A DNA stretch of 64,000 nt from Cyanoderma ruficeps (lineage: Eukaryota > Chordata > Aves > Passeriformes > Timaliidae), in NCBI GenBank assembly GCA_008694505.1, contig VZDJ01000116.1, forward strand, positions 22,377,501-22,441,500, given 5' to 3'. A program made the position numbers and the translations under genes. The notes below the pieces were generated by a model that did not search any database, was not told the DNA's origin, and was given only the letters and a program-made list of their open reading frames with translations. Below, in pieces: positions 24,601-37,279 of this stretch. Within the stretch, counting starts at the first letter, position 1. Each line of letters opens with the position of its first letter.

Positions 24601-27600
24601 CTGCCAGAACTCAGCTTCAACCACAACAGCAGCCTTTGACTGAGGCTCTCCAGTGCTGCATGTTTTTAGGCAGGAACACCCAGCCCAGCTGGGGCAGGTG
24701 CTGCCGTGGGTTACACACCACAGCCCAAGCTCACATGGGACTACCCCTGCTGAATACACACCCAGGACAGAGAGCTCTTTGGGTTTCCAGAGCCCCCAGG
24801 TTTAGAAAGGTGATACACTGGGGCTCCTGTCAACTGCTTCTACTTTGTCAAGTGATACAGGCCACAGGTACCAACATTAGGAAGGCAGGTGCCAGCTGGA
24901 AAACAGTAGATTAAGCAAGTTGTCCTGGCCAGCCACAGCTGAAGGAGCCCCTCATGACGGGGCTCATCAGAGCATCAGGAGACCTGCCAGCAAACGTAAA
25001 CGTTTTGTGAATTTGTCTCAGTTGTGTTCAACTGTCCATGAATAACAAACCACAATAAATGGTGAGAGCTGAAATTTTTCCTCTTGGCAACTCCAGCCCA
25101 GAACATTTGGTTTCCAGCTGGAAATAGGTCGTCATTTAGAAATTTCATTCCCTTTTGTTCAAGAAAATAGGTTTTAGAACATCCTACAATGCTTGAATCT
25201 GAAATGAAATGTTTTCTTCACATCAAATTCCAGAAACTTGTGGGGCAGGGAGTTGGGGAGATTTTAATAATTTTTAAAAATAAACAGAACCATCAATCAT
25301 TGGAAAAGTTTTCTTCCTGGCTTTGCCTCTGAGTTCTGATGGGACTTGGGGTATCTCAGGACATTTACTAAGCCTCTGTTTTTCCATCTTAATTTGGAGC
25401 TATAGCTATCCTTGCCTGTGTTTGTGTTACACCGACCTCAGTGGGCCCTACTCTAATGAAAACTGCAAGAGTTCCCCTGCCCTCATTCTCTCCTCACAAG
25501 GCCCCCTGACAGTCTCACTAAGACCATTGATGAGCCATGGGCCAGGGCCTGTGTGTCCTCAGACACCACATACATTCTGCCTCCTCCCTTCCGCTATCTG
25601 CAGAAGAGCAGACAGCTCAGGGGAGAGCCGATAAGCTGATCTGAAAGGGCAAATGGGCTTCCTGAGCTGACCCCTTCAGTGCTGTCTCCAGAGCACCAAA
25701 CCACAGCCAGGCCGGCCCTGCCAGATGGGATTGGGTCAGCATCCTCTCCTCAGTCCACAGCTCTCAAGATAACCAGTGCAAGATGAGCCAGGACAGATTG
25801 TTCTCCATGAGAGACTCTTAACTTGTGCTACTCCCTAGTGCCAGCAATTCCTTTAGCCAGTCATATTCAAGATTAGCTCTTTCTGTGAATATCAGTACAG
25901 TTTCCCCAGTAATCCTCTAGTTTATTTCCTGTTAAGAGTCCTGAGATAGCTTCTGCTGGCACAATTTATCCTGACTTTACAGAGATCAACAGAGCTTGGA
26001 CAAACTTTTTTCCAAGTCAGGTTCTTCAGTCACTTGGCAAAGAGACCCACAGGGCATTAGGGTAACCTGAGAGGGGAATTCAGACCTTTGTCCCTGCCCT
26101 GGGACCTGCCTTACTGAGGGGGAAAGTGGAGCCCAGGGAAGAAGAGTGAAAGTACGGCACATTGTTAACTGGAATGGGTGTCATCATAGTGCCACCATCA
26201 TCTGCCACTGCAATGGGTCTGTCTCCATGGCAAGGAGTTTGCAGCCAGGACTGCATTGACTCAGTCTGCTTGGCCTCACACAGTCTCATCTATTTTCTGC
26301 TTATTTTGAGTAAAAACAGTGAGGAAGTGGATAGAATACTGCTTTCTTTCATTGAGTGTTTCGGGAAACGTGACTGATGGGCTGGATGCGCAGTGTTAGA
26401 GCTTGTGCTGTCACAATAACTCTTCTTGCCTGATGGTGCAGGGCTGCACATCTCACTAAACCTTGTCAGTGTAATAGTAAATAACCTTTATAAATTAAAG
26501 AAGGAGTAAAATCAAGATTAGTACCAGGAAGGACAGATATTCTTCTTGGAAGTTATTTCCTTAATATTTGGATATAATCTACCATATTCAGGAATATCCA
26601 TCTGTATGCAGAAGAAAGAAATATGCTTTTGTACCCTGCAGCAGAGTCTAACAATGAGGTAGTAAGTACTGCTTCCTGATCACACACAAATGGGGTTTTT
26701 ATCTGTGCCAAGATCATAATATGAGCAGCCAAATAAAACTACAAGCAGACAAGAAAAAGGGCTCATACCTGAAAGCCTTTGGTGACTCTTTCCATCCCCT
26801 GAGCTTCACCAGCCTGCTCTAATGAGGCTTCACTGGAGTTTTGTTTTCTGAGAACATTTATATTCTATTAGGAAAGTGCAAACATCTCTAACAATAGCTT
26901 TGTGTCAGGCCGCAGTTGTAGCCCTTGATGTTAATGCAAGCTATTAAAAGACAAAGTTCAACCAAAACCCCTTGGGTTCTAGGAGAGCTGTACAATTTGG
27001 ATGTCAGATTCAGAGCTTTGCTAGACAGATGATTTCAAACCTCCCAATTCCACCAAGAGGGACGAAAGTTGCAGAGGCCACTAAACTGAGAGGGGCTGCA
27101 AATCAAACACAGTTAAAATGCCAAAACATCTTGGCAGATAGGGAAAAAAAACCCCACAACTGTAGGAAAAAAGATAATTCTAGAGGAACTACAGCAGAGC
27201 AGAAATAATTAAACTTACTGCAGAAAAGGAGGAAAACTGAATTACAGGCTGAGTTTCATGTTGTCCCTTTGTAGAAAGGTGAGCAGCAGGTGGGGCTGCC
27301 CAGGCTGGAAACTTCGGCTCCTAAGGCTGGTGGAGCGAGACTGCTCCAGATGGGACTGGGAACGTCTGAGCTGAAGCATCAGCTGCAGCACAGGAAATCC
27401 AGAGAGTGGGAAAACCTTCTGGTTGAAGTTGTAGGGAAGCAGTGCAGGAGATTTCTTGAGGATGCCACAAAATCTGCATGAAAAGAGATTTTGCAAAACA
27501 AGTGGGAATGGGTGAGAACAGCAAAGGCAAAGCTGCTTCTGCCCTGGAGGAGGGTAATGGGCCAGAGGAGGCCTCCTCTCCTGCTTTCCATGGTTGCCAT

Positions 27601-30600
27601 GCTGGAATTTAGGCCTGAGTTCTCAGAGTCAAAATGAGTTAGAGCCAACTGCATCCGCACAAGTTGTGCAGGATCATGAGTTGTGTGGGAGAACAGGGTG
27701 TTTTCCATGTATTTCCACAGAGTGTCTTCATTTTAATTCATTGCCCACAGGGCTGCTCAACTGGAAGAAGAAGGCAGCACTCCAAGGAAAACATCTCTGA
27801 GTGACCTTCAGTGCCACCAGTTAATGCCTCTGCTCCACGGGCCGACTCACTCCAGCCCAGTGCCAGAGCACTGCCAGTTCACATGGGCAATGAGTTCGGG
27901 CTCAGTTATGGGCCTGAAGTCAAAAATGCAATAGATGCACCCACTAACTCCACATCTTTTAGGAAATACAGACTTCCATGTGAGACATCCTTACCAGTTC
28001 CATGAGGTTTGCAAGCCTATAAAGTGTCACATGGAGCCACATCTGTAGCTGGTCAATCAGGCTGTGATTGCTATTTGACTGCCCCTGAGTATCTCCCTCT
28101 AAATCAGTTTCTTATTTCAGAAAGGCACCTTTGGATGTAGTCCCAGATACTGGCAAGTGGTGAAAGTGCAGCAGGCAAAAGAGGACTCTTGCAGTCAAGA
28201 GTGGTTTTGCCCAGGTAGAAGTCTTACTACTTGTACACACAGAGCTACAGGAAACAATAGATTCCCTACAGTTATTCTGAAATCAAAGCATCACCCCTCT
28301 TTCTGAGAACGAATCTATTCCACATCCCATCATTCCTTTCAGGGCTAGGAACTAGGGGAAACAGACCATTTTTGTGAAGAATCCTTTATGTTTGAAAGAG
28401 CCTGCATGACTCTTCATTTCTCCCCACCATCTGCAGGACTCCATGACACACACAGGAGGGAAACTTTCTAAGTACATCCTCCCAGTCTGAGTTCAAAGGA
28501 AAGTGATCTGGACAAGATGTGCCAAAGGGTTTAACATCTACACTATTCCTACAGAGCATTGTTTTGTCCTTCACACTGTGTGAGGAGACACCCACATGTG
28601 TTTTCCACTTTCATTGTGAAAGCAGGAAATGTTTAATTAAAATCAAGCTTAACCCACTTTGTTTTTTCTCTGTGCTGAAGTAACATCAGCTGCTAGGAGG
28701 GAGGATCTGTGAGTCCTGGAAGACAAATGGCCTCACCCAGCAGAGGGATGGAGCTGGAGAGATCTGAGCAGATCTGCTGGGATGATGTGTGTGTGTCCCT
28801 GGGGAATAGGAACAAACTGGGTCATGTACCTGAAGAGGCAGGACTTGTGGTGGGCTGGGGAAATTCAACCCAGACAGTTGTACTGGGCCAAATTCTGTTG
28901 CATTTATACAAAATTACAGAAAATAGGGTTGGCAAGAAACTCACCATGAGATACAATTCACCTGCCTGACTCTGTTCTGTCACCTTGGTGAGCTGCAGTG
29001 GCTGGGATTTAGGAGAGATGAGGTAAGGACAGCTACAGGTACTGCATCCCAGGATCCTCCCAAACCCAGCAGCTGTGGGTGAAGGTACCAAATCACTTAA
29101 AGAAACTCAGAGCCATGACTGATTTATATCCTCACTGGATCAGGCCAAAGGAAGGACATCCATCTGTCTTAATCTTAAATACAGATTTTATCATGTGTCC
29201 CCGTTCACTTGCCAGGGTCTGAAAGACTTTTCAGTTCCCTTTCAGTGGCCATAAAGTAACACAAATCTTCGTGTTCTGTTTAGAAATGCAGGAAACAGTC
29301 CTATGGTCATGAGTGGTTTCGGGGGATAGGTTAAGGCTGTATATTCTTTTCCCAGGGATAATTCCACTTCCAATTACATATCATTATGTGTCAAGCACAA
29401 CTTCATTTTACCATGGAAGGTGGTCTCAAGTGCTTTTTGCTGTGGCACTTCAACTGCCAGAAGAGGTACGAGTTCTCTCAGGTATAAAGTATAATTGTGT
29501 AACAGGAACTTTCCATGCAGTGATTACAAGTAAAGTCCTCCGAGATATCCACCAGACCACTTTGGAGAATTCTGTAGCACCAAGGTACGCTCTGATCAAT
29601 ATACTCGAAAGAACATAATTATTTCCAGTAATATTTTCACCAACTCGGATGCTCTTGAAATGGAAATATTCAAATAATTCAGTGTTTTGGGTCAAATCTC
29701 CCTGTGCAATTTTCCTGTAGATTATGAGTGATCCAAGTCAAGCCAGAAGCAAATTAACATTTGCAATTTTAATAAATTTCCCAGCCAGGTGTTAACTTTC
29801 TCATTTGCAAGGAAATTTTGAGGCAGCTTGTCAAAGCTGTGAAGTGCTATTTAAAACCCTTTGGGATTGTCCTATTTATCAACATAATCACTGGCATTTT
29901 TCCATAATTTAGATGGGGCCTTTAGTGCTTAGAACACCAGCCAGAACATCGTGCTAGCCAGGATCTCATTATCAGAAGACAATCCCTGCCCATGGAAGCA
30001 TAATCCCTGTCTCAAACACCATATTAAAGTAGGATAAAATTGCTTCCTCAGTTACCAATGGAGAATCTGAGGATAAGAAATAAAAAAGTTACTCAGAAAG
30101 TAGGATTCCTTTCTTCCATGAAATTGTAACATCTTGCAGCAAAGGGAAGGCTGAAAGACAATGGATTTGCTCAAACATATTGTCATGTTTATGAATCCAG
30201 AGTGGGAAGAGGATGGAAGGAATTGTCCTGTACATCAGTGTTACACCAAAAGAGGTTTGTCTCCAGTTCTGAGCTCACTTCTTGTTCTCCCTTCATTCCC
30301 CCTTTGGTCCATCCTGACATCACCCATGCTTTAACAGTCTGGCCCCTTCCACCTGTTTTCCCCAGAGAAAGGCAAGTAAGCAGAAGTTCAAATCAGCTCA
30401 GGAAAGAGCTCAGGGCAGAATAAGAGCATGAAGTACTGGGGTTCATAGGGCTGGAGTACAGCAGTGTTGTTTCCTCAGCTTTAGAGCTATAAAATGACAA
30501 GCAGCAGCACACAAACGTGTTGTCATGACGATGAGTGTGGTAAAAAAATGGGGTTTCTTTGCATGGCTGATGCAGTGAGGGAAAGGTAACCAGGGCAGCA

Positions 30601-33507
30601 ATAAACACTTGAGAGAGTTCACTGTGTTGAGGAGCAAAGCACCACAGAGTTTGAATCATAATTAGAGACAAATAATTCGTTATTGTTGAGATGATCCAAA
30701 CTTTCCTATCTGTATTGAGGGACAGTAGTACGGGGTAAGATATTCCAGCCTGACCCAACACCTGCAGACTGATTCTTCTGCATGGCTGCAACACCACACT
30801 CAACCCATCCAACCAAGAAAGGTGCAAGACGAACATGTGGGTCAAACATATAGTACAATGTAATGCCTTGAGAATGTAAAAGAGGTGAGAAATTGAGAGA
30901 TGTAGAATGGAACACACAAAAAGTGCTAATAATTACACATGCTAAGTGTGAGCTACAGCACAGTGCTCTCCATCCACTCAGGCTGGCTGGGTTGAAGGGA
31001 CACTGTAAAAATCCAACAGTCACAGCTTGAAGGCCCTGCATGCTCATCACTGCAAAGTTGTCTGTGAAAAAAAATCTGAGCTCATTCATTTTTTAAAATC
31101 TTTTTCCACCGTTTAAACCCTTTTGCCCTGTCACTGTTCAGATCAGTGACATAGGAATGCCATGCCATGACCTGACAACAGGCTGCCTCAAAATGTGCAG
31201 TTCTCTTGCTAAAGGATCCTTTTTTCCTTCTCTCTTGTGTTCATGAATTATTTACCTTTGATCCTAAGCAAGCAGATAATGGTTCATTTCAGACAAAAGA
31301 CAAACTGATAGTAATAGATCTCTCAGTTCATAGGAGAGTTTTTTGGTTTGAAGTCAAAACCAGTGGCTCAGATCCAGCCTGAGTTTCTGGCTGTGGCTCT
31401 TGAGCGAGGTTTTAAGACTCCATCCAGCATTATTTAATTGATGAAGAGCCATATTTTTGAGCTTCCAGGGAAGACATATCAAGCAATAATGACTTATGGA
31501 GTCCAGCCTGACATATTTAGCGGACGGTGTTGATCAGCCCATCCATGGGTCTTCTGTTTACACAAAATAGAATCTCTAAGTCTTTTCTAGTCTCAGTATC
31601 ATCTCTCTCTCAAAAGAGACACTCCTTGCTATGTTGAATTCCAAAGGCAGGAATAGTCCTTACCTTTCTGCTCAAGCACAACTGATCCCATTTGTGTTCT
31701 GCTTTGTGATCTGTTCAGGATCTCTGCTGCTTCTCTAACACTGTTCCACAGCCTACAAGATCACACCAGCAGGAAATTTTTCTTGATATTCCTCCTTCTT
31801 TCTGAGCTGCTCTAGCTATGTTCAGGTGTCTTGTCCAAAGCCATTCTTCAGGACATCTCCCATTTTGTGCTAAACTCACTCCCTTACACAGGAAGTTCTT
31901 CCCCACCCATATTCACAGCAGCCCCCTCCAGCAGCACACCAGGTTTGTTATCTGTCTCACAGTGCTAATTTTCTTTCCCCTCACAGCTCACCTTAGATCA
32001 TTTCCTTCCTGCAATCATCTTCCTGTGAAATTAAGAACACATGCAGTCAATTAAAATTTCAAAAACAGGTCCTCCCTAGAAGGCACACCAGCTTTCAAGC
32101 CCAGCAGGGCAAACCATAGTTCACCGGCTGGGATTCTTGGGAATGGCTCCTGCTGGGCATCAAGTCCCTGTGTGGTGGGCAGCACCCACAGACAGACCAT
32201 CTCCATTTCACTCACCAAACCAACAAATGTGGGAACTGCCTAGCTAAGAAAATACTGATTTTTTTATTTTGCATCCAGGGAAGAGATACAGCATACAATT
32301 TTCTATTTGGAACTACTCTGTGACATAAGCAACTCATGGCATTGGGACTAATAATATCCAAGTTTTTGGCTTCCCACTCATACTGGAGGGACAAATCTTG
32401 CACAGAAAATGTGCTATTTCTTCCTATTCTGCCACGCATATGAGGAAAATGCTGGGAAAATTTTGCTTCTCTTTCCTAAGTATCTGCTTGTTTAGTATAT
32501 ATGTTGTTTTTAAGGGAATTAAAGTTCACCACTTCCAGACAACGTGCCACTGTTCTTACACAAAATTTTACTGCTTAGAGAAGAAGCCACATAAGGGTTA
32601 AATGTCCAAGGCTGGGAGCACATAACCAAGTGGGGATTGTAACTAAGGGGCAACCAGGCTCCCTTCCTGCTCAGTCACACTGCTGTCTGCACTGCAATGA
32701 TTTCATTCACCAAAACACAGCCATGGACAAAGAACGGGCTCTGCAAAAACAGCCCCTTATCTGCTCCTGCCTGCCTCTTGTCCAAGTCATGTGTGATTAG
32801 TTCACTGACACAAACACCCCTCTGGAGCCAAGGCAGCTGCAGGAGCAAGCTGTGCTCTGATACAGCTCATGCCTTTACAGCAGTGTGAGAGGAGTAGCTA
32901 CTGTCTAGCTGAGCCCAGGAGCTTCACTGTTTAAAGAGCTGGAAGGAAAACAGTGTTTGATTCTAAGGGATCAAGCAGACCTGGATGAGCTGGCAATCAA
33001 AATTAAAAAGCCAATCCTGATTTGTAACAATAACTGCAGTGAGTATGAAGTAAAGATTGGCTGTAGAGAATAAACACAGGACTGAGAAATGTAATTCTAG
33101 GCAGTGTTTTAACTTTTCTTTAGTTTTAATTTGTTGATAGGAAGCAAAGAGGCTCAAAGTACTTGGGGCTGGGGGATGAGGAGTAGGTGGCAATAGAGCA
33201 ATTGAGTCTCTAAGTGCCATAATTCCAACCACATATCCTTTAAGCCATTACTCTTCTGAAAATTAAATCTGTGGGGAGCTTCATTTCAAATACACTTCTG
33301 GCGTGTGGGTTCTTGGATATCTGCTGTGAAAGAAGCTCTGCAGCTGCATTTCTGTGAGTGAGGCACTGGTAGGCTTTCTTCACTCTGCCCAAATAGTATT
33401 TTCATTAACACCGATAGGAGCTTTTTCTACTGGAGATCTTTTGTCCTCTGTCAGCCCTGGCTGCAATTAGACAACAGAAGGAAAGACTCGAGAAGACAGG
33501 TTAGACT
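18666..33507. other. Intergenic DNA, no gene recognised
   Basis: All ORFs are 130 codons or less and show neither family motifs nor codon bias. A short TG-rich run at about 24,037 and A runs near 20,165 are the only simple repeats noticed besides the 19-base duplication at 22,450. Confidence 0.55.
22450..22484. repeat. 19-bp tandem duplication
   Basis: GAAGTTTTGAGAGTAT occurs twice with a period of 19 bases, separated by GGA. It is a recent local duplication without coding context. Confidence 0.85.
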
Positions 33508-33549
33508 CATCATCATCATGGCCATCATCATCATGGCCATCATCATCAT
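33508..33549. repeat. (CAT)4-GGC higher-order repeat
   Basis: The 42 bases are exactly (CAT)4 GGC (CAT)4 GGC (CAT)4, a 15-base unit repeated without error. It lies in intergenic DNA with no supporting coding context. Confidence 0.96.
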
Positions 33550-33807
33550 TCTTTGCAGTCATTCCATCAGCATTCCTTCCTGCCATGGACGGACAATGGA
33601 ATCATGAATAGAACATACGCCATGTAACAGACTTTCTGTCATGCTGCAGAAGCTTTTCCAATGCAAGTGTTTAGATTCCGGTTTGAAATATCAATTCCAT
33701 GCTTTTTTCAGTTCCAGCCCCAGAAAGTTCATTGAAGACCTTCACCTTTTATTTTCTTGCTGGCTTACAAAATGAAAAGCAAAGCAAGCACGCCCTAAAA
33801 GTTCAAG

Positions 33808-33856
33808 GAAAAAAAAACAAACAACCAACCAGCAAACAAACAAGCAAAAAACCCCA
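33808..33856 (+). repeat. A-rich (CAAA/CAAC)n simple repeat
   Basis: An A run is followed by CAAACAACCAACC and CAAACAAACAAGC type units. It is low-complexity DNA; no attached retroposon body was recognised. Confidence 0.75.
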
Positions 33857-36800
33857 GGAAACAGACTATTTAAGAAAGACCTCAGTTTTTCTAGATGTAA
33901 AGCCTTAAGTGTTTTAGGCAGTATGATTTTTCTGGGGAGGGCATCTTTGCCACAATAGAGTGTTTGGTGTTAAATAACCAAGACGATGCCTCAGTACTGC
34001 CTTAGTTCACAGTGATGAAGTTATAGATAAACTTCTCTTAGTGCTATGTCTTCTGACCTGGTAGGACAGCTGGGGTATTATGGTGCTGCTATGGCATCTT
34101 TTTCTGGGTTTTTTACGCTACTTGATGGTGTTTCTAAAGAATGTTTGAAAACTGAGACTAAAACCTCTTTTCCCTTATCTGCTTTTTAGCAGTTACACTG
34201 GAATATGACCCAGTAGCTGCAAAATGTTATTCATTATCAATTATTCTGGAAGGAAAATGGTTTAGCTGATAAAGCCTTTAGAATCAAATTGACATATTCA
34301 AAGGGAAAATAATTAAACAGTCTGGCACAGTAAACAAATGCTTAACTTTCCTGAAGAACAGAAAATATGTGTGATGTTAAGGTTGTTCAAGCTTTTGTGA
34401 AGCAAAGATTTGCTGCATCAAAGAAGTTGAAAGGCAATGATGAAAGCAGAAACTGGAGACGGTGACACAGGACCCACAGGGTCCGAAGATGAGCCATAGG
34501 CTAAAGGCCAGTCACTGAGGCCCAGATTCATCCCTTTTAGCTTCAAGCACTTAAATGAATTGGATAATGTAGGAAGCTGGGCTCCCTCATTAGACAGTGT
34601 AGAGAAAAAGGCTTCTTCAAAGAGATTTGAAGCACAGCCAGAACTAACATTTCTCTTTACTACATGTAAGAGAGGCTTAAACTCTAAAATTCAGTGATGC
34701 TTCTAACCTGAGACCTTGCTTAATTGCATAAAGTTACTTCCCAACCATCCCAGACTTGAGTCCAGCTGTCTCCACTGCAGCTTAAATGGCTCTTGCTGTA
34801 ATGTATGTCCATTCCTTCTTCTCCTGCATCCAGTAGAGAACAGTTTCTTCCTCTCTTCTTTGCAGGAACATTTTACACTGCTGTTGTGTCCCCTTAGTGA
34901 TGTCTCTGGAGTAAACAAACACAGTTCTTTCAGTCTTTCCACTCCAGCTAGTGTCAAGGCCTCTGGTTGTTCTCATTGCTTGCTTTTGGGATCATGCCAC
35001 TAGGCTCACATATTTCTAAAAGTTGGCACCTAAACCTGGACACAGGCATTGCCAGTAGGCTAATGCCAGGTGTTTATTTGCTACTCTAGTTTCAATAGAG
35101 CAGAGGGATTACTTTATGTCTTGAATGTAACTCCTGCTCCTGGTGATTGTGCAAGTGCAGCCACCACTCCCCAGAGGCCTTGCAGCACGTCAGGACTATC
35201 AGACATTTTCACTGAGAGAAACAAGGGCCCTGCCCCCTTAGTCCTGCTCCCACAAGAATGTCTTTTCATGGTATGGTAAGTGGTGCCAAGAGTAATAAGA
35301 GCAGGAAATGGGCATGAAGAGGAAAAGACAAGTTCATTGCAATCAGAGGCACCAATCCCACAGGCCAAACACCAATGGACATGCTGAAGTTGCCAGTTAC
35401 AACCCAACCTTGCAATGTTCCTTTTGGGCAAAGTCATTTCTCCTGTCTGTCCCTTTGACTGCCTTCCTAACTTTGACCTAATGAATGTGATTAAGTCTGC
35501 AGGAGGGCATTCCTGTACCACAGGCCAGGTTCAGTTCTCCCACCTCAGCCAAACTACCAACCCCTCTGTAGTACAGCTGCGAGTAGCAACTGAAGTAAAA
35601 AGTTGACAGCAATGCCAGCTGCCCAGCCCAATGTCCAAAAATAAGTGATTTCAGAAACAGTTGTATGAGAGGTGCCTGAAACTGGGAAACAGTGAGACGG
35701 CCTAATGCTCACGTCAGAAGCCCTCCTGTGTTCCTTCCAGAAGTGCCTCCCATGGGTTGGAGACTCATGCTTTGGGGAACAAAAGCAAGGCCACATGATA
35801 TGGTTTGCAGTGATCCATGAGTTCTGTGGACAATGCATGAGGAGCAGCAAATACGCAAAGACATCAGGAAGGCAAAGAGTTCATAGAGAGCCTGTGGACT
35901 GAAATGTGTGTGCATAAACAATCTTCGTGAATCATTATGAATAATTAGTCTGTTAAAAGTCCCAAACTCATTCCTGGACAGTCTGCAGAACAGAAGGATA
36001 AATAAATCATAAGGAACAAGGTGTTTGCTGAGTGACAAAAGCTGAACTAACTACAAGCTTAGCAGTTTCAGATTGCAAGGCTGCAGTGAGCAGCCTGTGG
36101 TTACTGTCAGGAACAGCTTGAGCACAGGGGTGCCTCAGTAACAGCTTTTATATTTAAAATAGTCATAATATTCTGCCTATAGGAGACCTTTCAGATGAGG
36201 ATTGCAAAGTGGTTCACAGCTATTCAGATTTACAAAAGCCCAGAGAGAGCAAAGAGGGTATTTATAAGATACAATTATGGCTTTGTTACTAATGCATTAC
36301 AAATTTGTTGGCAGATGCAAGATTTTGCTACTCAGATATGAGGTAGTTATAGGCATTAAGTCTAACAGCTAATAGAAAAAAAACATTAAAACCAAAAAGG
36401 TTAATCTCCCTTTTTTGTCCAAAATCATTGTATATAAAAAGCAGGCATATCGAGAATTTCTTGCAAGTGTCTTTTATGTTACTTGGTCATAAATGAATTT
36501 AGATTGAAGACACAATGAGATATTTGTTTATTACTTAATGTCTCGCTGATTGAAGAGGATCGGGGAAAGAGAGGTCTGGTTAAACCAACTTCAAAATTAG
36601 GCTCTTACAATAAAAATTGAGATAAGACTCAATAATAAGACACTGAACAAAACTAGAGAGAAGTCTGACAGGAAAGCTTTGCTGGGCGTGGGGGAAGTTC
36701 ACTGATGGCCTCATTCTGCAAGGGGCTGAGTCCTATCCAATCTTCCCCAAATCCGTGTAAATCTGACCCGGCTGGATCAGAGCCTGCACTCTGCCAGTGC

Positions 36801-37082
36801 TGCCGGTGCTGTGCCTTCACTGTCCCGGAGAAAGTCTTGGGAGACCTGGCACACGAGCACAGGGTGTCAGGGACAGGGAAGGGATTGGCTGGAGCTGCCA
36901 GTCCCGGACTGACACCCGATCTGCTGCCCGGAGCATCGCCAGGCTCCAGTGCCCACACAACGCAGGGGTTGGCATGCAGGAGAGTAATTTAGCTCAAAAA
37001 ATACTCTGCGACAAGACATGATGAAAAGAAAGACATTGAGACCAAAATCAGACTCACTGAGTAAAGGGTCACTTCAGCTTGC
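33857..37082. other. Intergenic DNA, no gene recognised
   Basis: This is AT-rich sequence with a slightly GC-richer patch at about 36,700-36,960. No ORF with recognisable domains and no mobile element was found. Confidence 0.5.
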
Positions 37083-37279
37083 TTTTTTTGGTGTTTTGTT
37101 TTGGGGTTTTTTGGGGTTTGGTTTTTGGGGGTTTTTTTGTTTGTTTGTTTTGGGGTTTTTGGTGGGGTTTTCTTGTGTGTGTGTGTGTTTTGGGGGTTTT
37201 TTTGGGTTTTTTTTGGTTTTTTTGGTGGTGGTGGTGGGTTTTTTGTGGTGGTGGTGTTGTTGTTGTTGTTGTTGTTTTG
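37083..37279 (+). repeat. G/T-only low-complexity tract with many G runs
   Basis: Nearly 200 bases contain only G and T on the + strand, apart from a single C at about 37,172. Sub-blocks include TTTTGGGG-like runs, (GT)n, (GGT)n and (GTT)n. Multiple runs of three to five G with short T loops fit the quadruplex pattern. ORFs here encode only Phe, Gly, Val, Leu and Trp strings and are not genes. Confidence 0.95.

Noticed and set aside
37096..37140. Telomere-like TTTTGGGG repeats
   Set aside because: The vertebrate telomere unit is TTAGGG, which is absent; this is low-complexity G/T DNA.
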